Assembly: GCF_014202575.1 (NCBI RefSeq)
Contig: NZ_JACHHB010000012.1
Span: 30,308 to 94,307, forward strand
Origin: Texcoconibacillus texcoconensis
GTDB taxonomy: Bacteria > Bacillota > Bacilli > Bacillales > Salisediminibacteriaceae
Direction: 5' to 3'
Length of the DNA: 64,000 nucleotides
Positions 15,880 through 24,635 of the stretch are shown here, piece by piece. Under the pieces are notes generated by a model. That model saw nothing but the letters and a program-made list of their open reading frames with translations, searched no databases and had not been told where the DNA came from. Position 1 is the stretch's first letter; each line of letters begins with the position of its first letter. The position numbers and the translations under genes were made by a program.

Positions 15880-17688
15880 TTACAACGTAGCAAACCAGTT
15901 TTCCCTCCTCAGCATAAAACGTTCCAAATCCTTTTCAGGAAGTGGTTTGCTATATAAAAAGCCTTGCATCTCATAACAATTTCGTTCATTTAAAAAGCGA
16001 ACAATATCCTCGGTTTCTACCCCTTCAGCAATGACACGTAAATTCATATTTTGAGCTAAATCAATAATCGAAGTTACAATTGCTTGATCTTGAGGATTTG
16101 AAGTGAGATCTTTAATAAACGATTGATCAATCTTTAGTGTATCAATCGGAAAATGCTTCAAATAACTAAAAGAAGAATACCCTGTACCAAAATCATCAAT
16201 TGAAATTCTAATTCCTAATTCTTTTAGGCGCTCCAATGTATGAAAACTTTCTTCTCGATCATAAATGAGATCATTTTCAGTGATTTCCAAATCTAAGTAT
16301 GATGGCGGAAGCCCTGTTTTTCTAAGCACATGACGTATTTTTTCCACAAAGTCTGGTCGTTGAAACTGTAATGGGGAAATATTAATCGCCATTTGAATAT
16401 TAAACAGACCGCGATCAACCCATTGTTTTGCTTTTTGACACGCTTGTTCAATCACCCAATCTCCCATCGGAATAATGAGTCCAGTCTCCTCAGCAATAGG
16501 GATAAACTGACCTGGAGAAATATTTCCTAATGTCGGATCATTCCACCGCAATAACGCTTCAACACCGAAAACTTCTTTTTGCGATAAATCAATTTGTGGT
16601 TGAAAATACAATTCAAAGTTCCCATAATCGACAGCTTTACGTAACTGCTTTTCAATTTTTAACTTTTCACTATGAGCCGTTTTCAAAGTAGAAGAAAAAT
16701 ATTGATAGTGATTCTTACCTGTCTCTTTCGCGTACTGCATTGCGGTATCTGACTGATGAACTAACTCATCAAATTCTAAACCATAGTCCGGATAACATGT
16801 AACACCGATACTTGCAGATAAATGGAGTTCATGGCCTTCTACGACAAACGGTTTTTGAAACATTTCGATGATTTGTTTTGCCATTTCATCCACGTGCTTT
16901 TTATCGTTAGGGTATGCCATATATAAGACAAACTCATCACCACCATACCGATAAACAGTCACCTGATCATTTGCTAACGTATTTAAAGTATTGGCAATAC
17001 GTAAGATGAGTTGATCGCCAATATAATGGCCAAGCGTATCGTTAAAAAACTTAAAACGATCAACATCGATAAAAAATAGCGCGAAGTGGTCTTGATCCTC
17101 GTTTTGTAAGCTTCCTTTAACATCTCGTTCAAATTTCGCGCGATTAGGTAAATTCGTCATAAAATCAATATGTTGTAACTTTTCCATTTCATCTAACATT
17201 CTCTGCTCGTGTGTCTCATCATGATGGAGAATGATTCGAAAATCTCGACCCGATAAACGAACAGGTACAACGACGATTCTTAATGAAAGCATGTCACCAC
17301 GATTCGTTTTCTGAACAGTTTCTACTGTTTTTTCATAACCTTTTTCAATGGCTTCTTGTAATAAATGTTTATCTCTATCATTGTAGAACATCTTTTTTAA
17401 GGATATATAATCTTCACCTAGTAACGCTTCTTTCTGAAACTTTAAACGTCCACAAAAAGACGGACTAGCGTATTTTATTGTACCTCTTTCATCAGTAATC
17501 ACAAAGAATGCAGCTTGATCTAATGAAGTGCGAAAATAATGGAGCCATGTACTCAATGTTTCAACTGAAGTAGACGGAATATCTAAGTCGTCAAAAATAT
17601 TCATAAATGATGTCGTCTCTTCCCATTCAGTACGACGCTCTGGCTCTGGCTCTTCCTTATTTTCCCCCTGTTTTCTTATATGTTCCAC
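15880..17688 (-). CDS. PAS-GGDEF-EAL c-di-GMP turnover protein
   Basis: 602 residues, soluble. PAS is about 55-165, GGDEF about 173-330 with an intact GGDEF at 249-253 and no RxxD inhibitory site, and EAL about 345-600. EAL catalytic signatures are intact: EALLRW, NISPLQF, DLEITEN, IDDFGTGYSS, AEGVET. It could both make and hydrolyse c-di-GMP; which dominates is not readable. GTG 17688 was chosen because GAGGAGGG lies 5 nt upstream. An open frame continues to 17862 but runs through the riboswitch terminator and is not translated from there. Controlled by the c-di-GMP-II riboswitch upstream, so it should respond to its own product or substrate. Confidence 0.88.
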   Translation of the reverse strand: MEHIRKQGENKEEPEPERRTEWEETTSFMNIFDDLDIPSTSVETLSTWLHYFRTSLDQAAFFVITDERGTIKYASPSFCGRLKFQKEALLGEDYISLKKMFYNDRDKHLLQEAIEKGYEKTVETVQKTNRGDMLSLRIVVVPVRLSGRDFRIILHHDETHEQRMLDEMEKLQHIDFMTNLPNRAKFERDVKGSLQNEDQDHFALFFIDVDRFKFFNDTLGHYIGDQLILRIANTLNTLANDQVTVYRYGGDEFVLYMAYPNDKKHVDEMAKQIIEMFQKPFVVEGHELHLSASIGVTCYPDYGLEFDELVHQSDTAMQYAKETGKNHYQYFSSTLKTAHSEKLKIEKQLRKAVDYGNFELYFQPQIDLSQKEVFGVEALLRWNDPTLGNISPGQFIPIAEETGLIIPMGDWVIEQACQKAKQWVDRGLFNIQMAINISPLQFQRPDFVEKIRHVLRKTGLPPSYLDLEITENDLIYDREESFHTLERLKELGIRISIDDFGTGYSSFSYLKHFPIDTLKIDQSFIKDLTSNPQDQAIVTSIIDLAQNMNLRVIAEGVETEDIVRFLNERNCYEMQGFLYSKPLPEKDLERFMLRRENWFATL

Positions 17689-17784
17689 CGTCTCCCTCCT
17701 CAAACACATCACCATTAAGGAATATGCAACAAGTAAAAATACTGTTGGGTCGATTGGCAATTGTAATAATTTCCCTTTATATAG

Positions 17785-17876
17785 AAAAAAAGCCGACCAT
17801 TCGCATTGGTCGGTTGCACTACTGGCTCCTGAACATCCAAGTGCCCATATAAAGATGTTCAATCATAGCCTCCATA
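17785..17876 (-). promoter_or_regulatory. c-di-GMP-II riboswitch with intrinsic terminator
   Basis: Minus-strand leader of the PAS-GGDEF-EAL gene. P2 is a perfect 7-bp hairpin GAACATC/GATGTTC (17831-17837 / 17854-17860). Its loop contains GGGCACTT; GCACT (17840-17844) can pair with AGTGC (17816-17820) to form the pseudoknot. The 3' conserved tract GTAGTGCAACCGACC follows. These elements match the class II c-di-GMP aptamer (C. acetobutylicum structure, from memory). The terminator (CCGACCA/TGGTCGG, 17793-17799 / 17807-17813, then seven Ts) reuses the ACCGACC part of the aptamer, so ligand binding should prevent termination: an ON switch (inference). Confidence 0.92.
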
Positions 17877-17901
17877 AACAAGTACATTGTTATTTTTCTA
17901 T

Positions 17902-17930
17902 ATTTTATTACGACATTCCAACTTTTTCAA
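17902..17930 (-). promoter_or_regulatory. sigma-A promoter of the riboswitch/PAS-GGDEF-EAL transcript
   Basis: Minus strand TTGAAA (17925-17930), 17-bp spacer, TAAAAT (17902-17907). The start near 17895 leaves the whole aptamer in the transcript. The rest of the 17689-18049 gap holds only the leader and the start region of the next plus-strand gene. Confidence 0.75.
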
Positions 17931-18049
17931 GCGAGACCTATTGCATAACTGTAACAATATTTTCATGTAGTTGCCATACCTCTCTCACAAATGAAACTAA
18001 ATATTACCTTATAATATAGATAACATTCAAATTTAAGGTGGTGATTTCG

Positions 18050-18298
18050 TTGCATCTCAAAGTTTTCACTAGTTCAGACATCAATTGTAAAGTGTTTGAA
18101 AAAAACATCCAAGAAGTGGTAAATGAATTGCATAACACCATCAGCATCGAATGGATAACAGATGTAAATAACTTTCACTTACATGGCATTTTTTTTACGC
18201 CTACACTGTTGATTGATGATCAGCTCGTATCAAATGGAAAAATACTTACAAAAGAAGAAATAAAATCACATCTAGAAAGATTTTCGCATGTACTATGA
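18050..18298 (+). CDS. small thioredoxin-like fold protein with one active-site Cys
   Basis: An 83-residue protein with the order strand-helix-strand-helix-strand-strand-helix of small thioredoxin/glutaredoxin-like proteins, including the cis-Pro region HGIFFTPTLLIDDQL. At the redox site the expected CxxC reads SSDINCKVF: the N-terminal Cys is replaced and only the second Cys remains. TTG 18050 is chosen because AAGGTGGTGA is 5 nt upstream; the GTG codons at 18038 and 18041 lie inside that site. Role unknown, possibly monothiol. Confidence 0.6.
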   Translation: MHLKVFTSSDINCKVFEKNIQEVVNELHNTISIEWITDVNNFHLHGIFFTPTLLIDDQLVSNGKILTKEEIKSHLERFSHVL

Positions 18299-18356
18299 TT
18301 GACCCTAGCATAAATCGGGTATAGTAAAAATAATTCGGATAAGAGGGGGCGTACGT

Positions 18357-18572
18357 ATGGAAACGACAACATTAAACGATTCTCTTATTAAAAAGGTTAG
18401 TTACGATGAGCAAACAAGAGCATTGCACGTCCACTTTCAAGATGGGCGATACATCGTTTACTACGAAGTTTTTAAGCTTGATTATGTCGGATTACTATCT
18501 AGTGAAAATTATGGTGACTATTTTAAAGAGAAGATTGAACCCCGTTTCCCTTCAAAAAATATGAAAGATTAA
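18357..18572 (+). CDS. KTSC domain protein
   Basis: A 71-residue single-domain protein. IKKVSYDEQTRALHVHFQDG, the aromatic strand YIVYYEV and the tail LLSSENYGDYFKEKI fit the KTSC domain (V-x-Yd ... L-x-V-x-F-x-x-G ... Y-x-Y ... S-x-G-x-Y-F). The usual final A-x-S is S-S-E-N here. KTSC domains occur alone or fused to lysyl-tRNA-synthetase-like or nuclease domains; function unknown. GAGGGGGCGTACGT supports the ATG. It lies 58 bp after the thioredoxin-like gene and may share its transcript. Confidence 0.7.
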   Translation: METTTLNDSLIKKVSYDEQTRALHVHFQDGRYIVYYEVFKLDYVGLLSSENYGDYFKEKIEPRFPSKNMKD

Positions 18573-18597
18573 CAACGGAAATGAAATTTTCCTTTAT

Positions 18598-18651
18598 TTA
18601 AATGACTATTCCATGTAAGTAGACAATTTATTTGGACTAGTCATTTTTTCT
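18598..18651 (+). terminator. terminator after the KTSC gene
   Basis: AAATGACTA-T-TCC pairs with GGA-C-TAGTCATTT around a 21-nt loop, followed by TTTC. Confidence 0.7.
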
Positions 18652-18758
18652 TCATTTAAATAACATCCCTTTTTATTATTTTTAAAAAGTTATAGTTGAT
18701 TCCGTCATATTCCGATAGAATGTTAGTGAATATGTACTTTGTTTAAGGAGGAGTTACT

Positions 18759-19880
18759 TTGCGGATAGGTGTACCTAAGGAAAGAAAAAATAATGAAAAT
18801 CGTGTCGCTTTAACGCCAGCTGGTGTCGTTTCTATCGTACAAGCTGGACACGAAGTTCTGATTGAGCGCTCAGCCGGGATCGAAAGCGGCTTCCTTGATA
18901 ATGATTACTTAGAAGCTGGAGCTACTATACTCGAGGAAGCTGAAGATGTCTGGACAAAATCAGAAATGATCATGAAAGTAAAAGAACCACTTCCATCAGA
19001 ATATGATTATTTTCATGAAGGACTTATTTTGTTTACATATCTTCATCTTGCTGCTGAATCAGAACTTGTAAAAGCTTTAACTGAAAAAGGTGTAACAGCT
19101 GTTGCTTATGAAACAGTCGAAGTTAATGGAACACTTCCTTTACTGACACCAATGAGTGAAGTAGCTGGACGAATGGCTTCGCAAATTGGTGCACAATTTT
19201 TAGAAAAACCTAAAGGTGGAAAAGGTGTTTTATTACCCGGCGTCCCTGGTGTAAAACGTGGTAAAGTCACGATTATCGGTGGTGGGGTTGTTGGGACAAA
19301 TGCCGCTAAACAAGCTATTGGCCTTGGTGCCGATGTAACAATCATCGACCTTAGCCCTAATCGGTTGCGACAACTCGATGATTTATTTGGTAACGACATC
19401 AATACATTAATGAGTAACCCATTGAACATTGCTTCTGCCATTAAAGAATCCGATCTTGTGATTGGTGCTGTCTTGATTCCTGGCGCCAAAGCACCTCAGC
19501 TTGTTACGGAAGAAATGGTTAAAGAAATGTCTGAAGGGTCTGTGCTCGTAGATGTTGCTATTGATCAAGGTGGAATTATAGAAACAGTCGATAAAGTCAC
19601 AACACACGCTGACCCAACTTACGTAAAACACGGGGTCGTTCATTATGCGGTTGCGAATATGCCCGGGGCCGTACCACGTACATCTACAATTGCATTAACG
19701 AATGTCACTGTTCCATATGCCCTTCAAATTGCAAATAAAGGAATTTGGAGTGCAACTGTCGAAAACCCGGCCTTGAAATTCGGTGTCAATGTGGCTGGTG
19801 GACACGTCACTCATCAAGCGGTCGCAAATGATCTAGGCTATGAATATGCCCCTGTAGAAAAAGTTCTTAATAAACGCTAA
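18759..19880 (+). CDS. ald: alanine dehydrogenase
   Basis: A 373-residue NAD-dependent L-alanine dehydrogenase, the usual family length, converting L-alanine to pyruvate, ammonium and NADH in the cytoplasm. Diagnostic N-terminus [20 protein letters not shown] with the catalytic Lys/Arg region, H96-type segment FTYLHLAAE, Rossmann motif [14 protein letters not shown] (about 169-182) and D-containing VDVAIDQGG. It begins with TTG, fixed by AAGGAGGAGTTACT. In spore formers Ald supports alanine catabolism and sporulation. It stands alone between terminators, ahead of brnQ. Confidence 0.96.
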   Translation: MRIGVPKERKNNENRVALTPAGVVSIVQAGHEVLIERSAGIESGFLDNDYLEAGATILEEAEDVWTKSEMIMKVKEPLPSEYDYFHEGLILFTYLHLAAESELVKALTEKGVTAVAYETVEVNGTLPLLTPMSEVAGRMASQIGAQFLEKPKGGKGVLLPGVPGVKRGKVTIIGGGVVGTNAAKQAIGLGADVTIIDLSPNRLRQLDDLFGNDINTLMSNPLNIASAIKESDLVIGAVLIPGAKAPQLVTEEMVKEMSEGSVLVDVAIDQGGIIETVDKVTTHADPTYVKHGVVHYAVANMPGAVPRTSTIALTNVTVPYALQIANKGIWSATVENPALKFGVNVAGGHVTHQAVANDLGYEYAPVEKVLNKR

Positions 19881-19884
19881 TTGC

Positions 19885-19933
19885 CAAACGGTTAGCTCCT
19901 CACCCATTTGCGTGAGCGCTAACCGTTTTTTTA
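19885..19933 (+). terminator. terminator of ald
   Basis: AAACGGTTAGC pairs with GCTAACCGTTTTTTT; inner CTCACC/GTGAG helix. Confidence 0.9.
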
Positions 19934-19996
19934 TACCCTTCACGAAATTTTTCTTTCAATTTTGTCCAATTTTTAAGACCTACTCTATCTTTTTTG

Positions 19997-20011
19997 TTTT
20001 TTCCGAAAACT
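19997..20011. promoter_or_regulatory. possible CodY box upstream of brnQ
   Basis: TTTTTTCCGAAAACT matches 11 of 15 positions of the CodY consensus AATTTTCWGAAAATT by eye and lies immediately upstream of the -35 box. brnQ-type genes are CodY targets in Bacillus, but AT-rich intergenic DNA gives such matches by chance. Confidence 0.35.
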
Positions 20012-20016
20012 TTTTC

Positions 20017-20045
20017 TTTACAAAACATTGGATCAACGTTAGGAT
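20017..20045 (+). promoter_or_regulatory. candidate sigma-A promoter of brnQ
   Basis: TTTACA (20017-20022), 17-bp spacer, TAGGAT (20040-20045). The leader of about 57 nt ends with CTGGAGG before the ATG. Confidence 0.55.
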
Positions 20046-20108
20046 AGATAAAGTCTTTCGAAATTTGTCGAACAATTTATTTAGGTAGATAGGGATCTGG
20101 AGGTCATC

Positions 20109-21425
20109 ATGTTGGAACAAAAAATAACTAAAAAAGAAACCTTTTTTATAGGATTAATGCTTTTTGCCTTATTTTTCGGGGCAGGTAATTTAATTTTTCC
20201 ACCATTTCTCGGTCAGGAAGCAGGAACGAACTATTGGACAGCGATCTTTGGGTTTGTCATTACCGGAGTTGGACTGCCTGTACTTGGGATTGTCGCGATT
20301 GCACTGAGTGGAAGTAGTATTGAAAGCATTGCTAAAAAAGTAAGTGCCCCTTTCGCGATTACATTTACTTTTGTTTTGTACTTGGCGATTGGTCCATTTT
20401 TCGGCATTCCACGTGCGATGAATGTTTCCTATGAAATGAGTGTCATGCCGTTTATTCCAAGCCAAGCACTTGATATATCTTTATTCATTTATTCAGTTGT
20501 ATTCTTTATCGTTGTTTTTTGGCTCAGTTTAAATCCATCTAAACTGGTAAAACGAATCGGTAATATCATCACACCGATTTTACTTATCGCGATCGTTCTA
20601 CTTGTCGCAGGAAGCGCATTAACTGGAAATATAACTGGTGGAGAAGCTCCTTCTGATGCGTATTCAGATCATGCACTTATCGGTGGCATATTAGAAGGTT
20701 ACTTGACGATGGATGCAATAGCAGCTCTTGCCTTCGGTCTTGTGATTGTTTCCACATTACAAGCCCGCGGCATTGAAGACAAAAACTCGATCCTTCGCAC
20801 AACGGCTATGTCTGGTATCGTGGCTGGAATCGGATTAGCTTTTGTATACGTATCTATTGGTTGGCTCGGAATGCAATTGGGGCCACTTGAAACATTTGCA
20901 ACTGGAAGCGAGATTCTTTCATTTGCCGCCAATGAAACATATGGGCTTATTGGCATGTTACTGCTCGGAGTGATTGTTACTCTCGCTTGTCTAACGACAT
21001 GTGTCGGCCTTGTAACGGCATGTGGTCAGTATTTTAAGAAGAACTTTCCAAGCATGCGTTACCAAACACTCGCGTTAATCACGACAATCGTTAGTTTTGC
21101 GGTTGCCAATTTAGGACTCAACACGATTATTTCTATTTCCGTACCTGTTCTTGTAGCGATTTATCCAATTGCGATTACGCTCGTCTTTCTAACTCTTACT
21201 GAAAGTTTGATCCCACTTCGGAAATCCCACTATAGAGGTGGCGTCATCGGTGCTGCTCTTATCAGTATTTATGATGGCATGCGAGAAATGGGTATAGACA
21301 TTCAACTTCTCAACGAAATTTATAGTTATTTACCATTATTTGAAGTTGGTCTAGGTTGGATTTGGCTTGCCATCATTGGCGTCATTCTTGGATTTTTGAT
21401 AGGAAAAGTAAGCCCTGACAAATAA
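20109..21425 (+). CDS. brnQ: branched-chain amino acid transporter (LIVCS family)
   Basis: A 438-residue cation-coupled Leu/Ile/Val symporter of the LIVCS family with 12 predicted transmembrane helices. Signatures are FFIGLMLFALFFGAGNLIFPP at the N-terminus (21 residues, split here as FFIGLMLFALFFGAG and NLIFPP) and GPFFGIPRAMNVSYEM. CTGGAGG supports the ATG at 20109. A CodY-like box and sigma-A promoter lie upstream, and the terminator overlaps the 3' end. Co-location with ald fits amino-acid use, though ald has its own terminator. Confidence 0.95.
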   Translation: MLEQKITKKETFFIGLMLFALFFGAGNLIFPPFLGQEAGTNYWTAIFGFVITGVGLPVLGIVAIALSGSSIESIAKKVSAPFAITFTFVLYLAIGPFFGIPRAMNVSYEMSVMPFIPSQALDISLFIYSVVFFIVVFWLSLNPSKLVKRIGNIITPILLIAIVLLVAGSALTGNITGGEAPSDAYSDHALIGGILEGYLTMDAIAALAFGLVIVSTLQARGIEDKNSILRTTAMSGIVAGIGLAFVYVSIGWLGMQLGPLETFATGSEILSFAANETYGLIGMLLLGVIVTLACLTTCVGLVTACGQYFKKNFPSMRYQTLALITTIVSFAVANLGLNTIISISVPVLVAIYPIAITLVFLTLTESLIPLRKSHYRGGVIGAALISIYDGMREMGIDIQLLNEIYSYLPLFEVGLGWIWLAIIGVILGFLIGKVSPDK

Positions 21426-21440
21426 ATGTCAGGGCTTTTG
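21410..21440 (+). terminator. terminator overlapping the end of brnQ
   Basis: AGCCCTGAC / GTCAGGGCT with loop AAATAAAT that contains the stop codon, followed by TTTG. Confidence 0.8.
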
Positions 21441-21490
21441 CTAACTGTATATTAGCGTTCGGTAACTAATTACCGATTTCTCTGCTTTCA

Positions 21491-21850
21491 TTAAGTAACA
21501 ACATAACCGAAGTAAAGGACAACGATAAGTGCAATCGCAAATTGAATCCAGTAGAAGCTTTTTAAGTTCCCCGTGAGTGTACCATTTTTACTTCGCGTTG
21601 TGATCATTTCCATAACGTAAATTAACCAAACGGCAAGAATCCCTTTTAATATCGTGTTACTGGTCGTATATTGCAAAAGAAGCCACCCACCTGTTGCCAA
21701 TGTGAGAACGTACATAAGACGCAACGTCATTTGTACGATCTTTGCAGGCTTCTCCTTTTGCTTTTTAATTAAAATGACAGTAACAACAAACAAGATAACT
21801 GCTAAAAGCCAGAATAGTGCATGTGAATGTAAGATCGCTGCATAATTCAT
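21491..21850 (-). CDS. yisL: YisL family (UPF0344) membrane protein
   Basis: A 119-residue protein with four transmembrane helices: HALFWLLAVILFVVTVILI, LRLMYVLTLATGGWLLL, LKGILAVWLIYVMEMIT and FYWIQFAIALIVVLYFG. The HSHALFW start and the Arg-x-x-Tyr second helix are typical of UPF0344/YisL. B. subtilis YisL is about the same length. Function unknown. AAAGGAGGAAGATTA fixes ATG 21850 rather than 21871. Confidence 0.88.
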   Translation of the reverse strand: MNYAAILHSHALFWLLAVILFVVTVILIKKQKEKPAKIVQMTLRLMYVLTLATGGWLLLQYTTSNTILKGILAVWLIYVMEMITTRSKNGTLTGNLKSFYWIQFAIALIVVLYFGYVVT

Positions 21851-21988
21851 TAATCTTCCTCCTTTTTCCATTTAGATAAAACGACGATGATTCATATTAG
21901 TTTTATTGTAATTTTAGTCGTTATCTTATAATAATAAGTATAACGGTTCACATTTTAATGTGCAAAAGATTTGCTGTTTAAAATCATT

Positions 21989-22729
21989 TTAAATCGACAA
22001 TTGCTTTCCTTTTTGGGCTAGTTCAATATTCCCTGCAAAAACCGTAGCCGCTTCAGTTACTAGCTGCTTTTTGTCACCGAAATGAGGAAGGTGCGTTAAA
22101 ACGAGTGTGTCTGCAAATGCTTGATCAGCGATGGTCGCAGCTTGCGTTGATGTCAAATGTCCGTAACTTGTTGCATCTTGTCCATCATAAAAACTTGATT
22201 CTGCGATCAAGATGTCACTATGAGCTGCAAATGTTGATAGTGAAGCGTCAAAACTGGTATCAGCTGTATATGTAAGCACCCTCCTTGTGTCTAACTGCTC
22301 AACTCTCATCGCATAACAAGGTGACGGATGGATCGTTTTCTGAAATGTTACTTGGATGTTTCCAAAAAGAAGTTGATCGGTTTCTTGATATGTATGGAAT
22401 GTGATCCCTTTTCCTTTGAATGGTGTGCGCTTGTCTTCCGATTCTTTTGCTGGGCTATAAACCGGTATGTTTTCGTTTGTATTTCCTAGTCCTATGCTTA
22501 CAATGCGACTGTATTTTAAAACACCGAGATCTGCGACGTGGTCATGATGGTGATGGGAAAGAAGAACAGCGTCAATGTCTTCTAATGTTGTATATTGTTG
22601 CAGTGTGGAAACAGATGCGCTTCCACAGTCTAATAGTAATTTTGTGTTTTCATCTTCAATTAAGTAAGACGATGTTGCTTCTCCTGCTTCTGGGTAGGCG
22701 CCCCAATGTCCAATAATCGTCAGTTTCAT
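21989..22729 (-). CDS. MBL-fold metallo-hydrolase, YhfI/RNase Z-like
   Basis: A 246-residue zinc hydrolase. The metal motif HHHHDHVADL (HxHxDH) is about 60-69, a second-site His is at TIHPSPCYAMR, ADTS supplies the bridging Asp, and the final His is in GHLTSTQA/LTHLPHFG. The start MKLTIIGHWGAYPEAG and length match B. subtilis YhfI and other short RNase Z-like members that lack the exosite arm. Substrate unknown. CAAGGAGCGTATGAG fixes ATG 22729. Confidence 0.85.
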   Translation of the reverse strand: MKLTIIGHWGAYPEAGEATSSYLIEDENTKLLLDCGSASVSTLQQYTTLEDIDAVLLSHHHHDHVADLGVLKYSRIVSIGLGNTNENIPVYSPAKESEDKRTPFKGKGITFHTYQETDQLLFGNIQVTFQKTIHPSPCYAMRVEQLDTRRVLTYTADTSFDASLSTFAAHSDILIAESSFYDGQDATSYGHLTSTQAATIADQAFADTLVLTHLPHFGDKKQLVTEAATVFAGNIELAQKGKQLSI

Positions 22730-22823
22730 CTCATACGCTCCTTGTGATTTATTGGTTCCTACAATTCTGTATTCCCGATTTTGCACGCTTACACACCTTT
22801 TTTATGGTAATATAGGGGATGTT

Positions 22824-24236
22824 ATGAAACATTTAAAAAGATTCAGAAAGAAGGTGGTGAAAACGAGACAGACGAAGCTGGATCGTTTTTTAAGTATTAT
22901 TGCTTATGTGTGTACATTCTTCTATTTATTTGAATATATTTTTCCACTTTCATGGCTCGGCTTCGTTTATAGTTTACTTGCTTCAGGATTGTTTATTTAT
23001 GCACTCTTCCATATTACGATGTTGAATCGGATCGTTGCCTTAACACTGATCATTGTTGGGACAATGATTTTTTACATTGAAGGTGTCGCCTTATATCAAG
23101 TTGTACTTGGATTTGGTGAAAATATTAATCTATTAGCTTTATTTTTGTTTATCCCTTTAATTGGTACATTCCTCTCGAGTGCTGGGTATTTGAACGCTTT
23201 ACAATATGCAATTCAAAAAAGAGCACGTAATGGACAAAATCACCCGTATAAAATGGGATTTTTATTACTGGCAACAACGGGGACGGTTTTAAACTTTGGG
23301 GCGATGTCGATCGTCAAACGAATTGCTGATGAAAGCTTCACCTCTTTTCATGAACGAAAGCTCACTTTACATATCATGAGGGCATTTGGATTTTGTATGT
23401 TATGGTCTCCTTATTTTGTTAATGTCGGTCTCGTCACGGTGCTGTTTGATGTTTCATGGTTCCAAATAGGCCTTTACGGGTTTATTCTTGCTTTGATCCA
23501 CGGTACGTTAAGTACGTTGATGCTTTCTCGTATTTCTTTCGACAATGACCCCTTCATTGAAAGGGAAGCGCAAGCTGAAGATGAGGTTGAATCATATTCG
23601 TTAAGACCGCTAATTTTATTTACAATGGTTTTATTAACGCTTTCGATCTTGCTTGATTATTGGCTAGAGATGAACATGATCACGATCGTGTCTTTTCTAG
23701 CGATTGCTTTGCCACTCTTATGGGCGCTATATTCAAACATTTTAAAACAATATGTTCAGGATGTTTCCTCACATATCCAATCTGCGTTTCCAAAGGTGAA
23801 AAATGTGCTAGCCATCTTTATTAGTGCTGGTTATTTCGGGACAGCAATTAATAATACGAACATGGGAGAATGGGTGTCCACCTTTTTAGACCGAGTATCT
23901 CTTGGTTCCGTATACTTTCTCACCTTATTGATTATCATTGTCTCGATTTTATTGGCCCAATTAGGCATTCATCCAATTGTCATTGTGATCGGTATCGGAA
24001 GTTCACTTTCGCCAGTAACATTAGGTGTCAGTCCAGAGTACTTAGCATTAACGTTATTATTAGCTTGGTCGCTCGCGACGCAAGTTTCCCCTTTCTCAGG
24101 TCAAGTGTTGATGGCTTCGAGGTTAATTAACATTTCAACCTTTAAAATCGCTAAACAAAACGCAATGTTCGTTTTGTTGTCGATGATTTTTCTATCTTTA
24201 ACATTATATAGCTTTTTTGTTCTTGGCTGGATTTAA
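22824..24236 (+). CDS. multi-pass permease-like membrane protein, substrate unknown
   Basis: About 470 residues with 11-12 predicted transmembrane helices after a basic N-terminus (MKHLKRFRKKVVKTRQ). The second half has ILLAQLGIHPIVIVIGIGSS and WSLATQVSPFSGQVLMASRL, the kind of broken-helix G/P/S motif seen in ion-transporter-superfamily and TRAP-like permeases. I cannot assign a family. The start is weak (AGGGGATGTT before ATG 22824); GTG codons near 22854 are alternatives. It diverges from the MBL gene and converges on rpmA. Confidence 0.6.
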   Translation: MKHLKRFRKKVVKTRQTKLDRFLSIIAYVCTFFYLFEYIFPLSWLGFVYSLLASGLFIYALFHITMLNRIVALTLIIVGTMIFYIEGVALYQVVLGFGENINLLALFLFIPLIGTFLSSAGYLNALQYAIQKRARNGQNHPYKMGFLLLATTGTVLNFGAMSIVKRIADESFTSFHERKLTLHIMRAFGFCMLWSPYFVNVGLVTVLFDVSWFQIGLYGFILALIHGTLSTLMLSRISFDNDPFIEREAQAEDEVESYSLRPLILFTMVLLTLSILLDYWLEMNMITIVSFLAIALPLLWALYSNILKQYVQDVSSHIQSAFPKVKNVLAIFISAGYFGTAINNTNMGEWVSTFLDRVSLGSVYFLTLLIIIVSILLAQLGIHPIVIVIGIGSSLSPVTLGVSPEYLALTLLLAWSLATQVSPFSGQVLMASRLINISTFKIAKQNAMFVLLSMIFLSLTLYSFFVLGWI

Positions 24237-24278
24237 AAGCGTCGGAGATCGAGGGGAAAGTGCTAAACGCTAAAGAAA

Positions 24279-24319
24279 CGAAAAAAGAGAGTACCCATTA
24301 TTGAGTACTCTCTTTTTAT
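24279..24319. terminator. bidirectional terminator between the permease gene and rpmA
   Basis: AAAAAAGAGAGTACC / GAGTACTCTCTTTTT stem with A- and T-runs on both sides. It ends the ribosomal-protein transcript right after rpmA. Confidence 0.9.
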
Positions 24320-24325
24320 GACGTT

Positions 24326-24619
24326 TTACGCTTCTTGTGCAACTGGGTAAACGCTAACGCGCTTACGGTCACGTCCGACGCGTTCGAATTTAACAACACC
24401 GTCTGCTTTTGCAAACAATGTGTCATCGCCGCCTTTTCCTACGTTTTCACCTGGGTAGATTTTCGTACCACGTTGGCGAACGAGGATAGAACCGCCTGTA
24501 ACTTGCTGACCGTCAGCACGTTTTGTACCAAGACGTTTTGAGATCGAGTCACGACCGTTCTTCGTACTACCTACACCTTTTTTCTGAGCGAAAAATTGCA
24601 AATCTAGGTTTAGAAGCAT
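24326..24619 (-). CDS. rpmA: 50S ribosomal protein L27
   Basis: A 97-residue protein. [15 protein letters not shown] and [12 protein letters not shown] are canonical L27. The N-terminus [15 protein letters not shown] carries the Firmicute extension removed by Prp after the LQFF segment; the processed tail reaches the peptidyl transferase centre. Prp is encoded directly upstream. AGGAGGTGAACAAC fixes ATG 24619, not 24643. In B. subtilis spo0B and obg follow rpmA; here a terminator and a convergent gene follow. Confidence 0.97.
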   Translation of the reverse strand: MLLNLDLQFFAQKKGVGSTKNGRDSISKRLGTKRADGQQVTGGSILVRQRGTKIYPGENVGKGGDDTLFAKADGVVKFERVGRDRKRVSVYPVAQEA

Positions 24620-24635
24620 GTTGTTCACCTCCTGT

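Noticed and set aside
17689..17862. N-terminal extension of the PAS-GGDEF-EAL frame (starting MNIFIW)
   Set aside because: It runs through the riboswitch aptamer and terminator; GTG 17688 has an excellent ribosome-binding site downstream of them.
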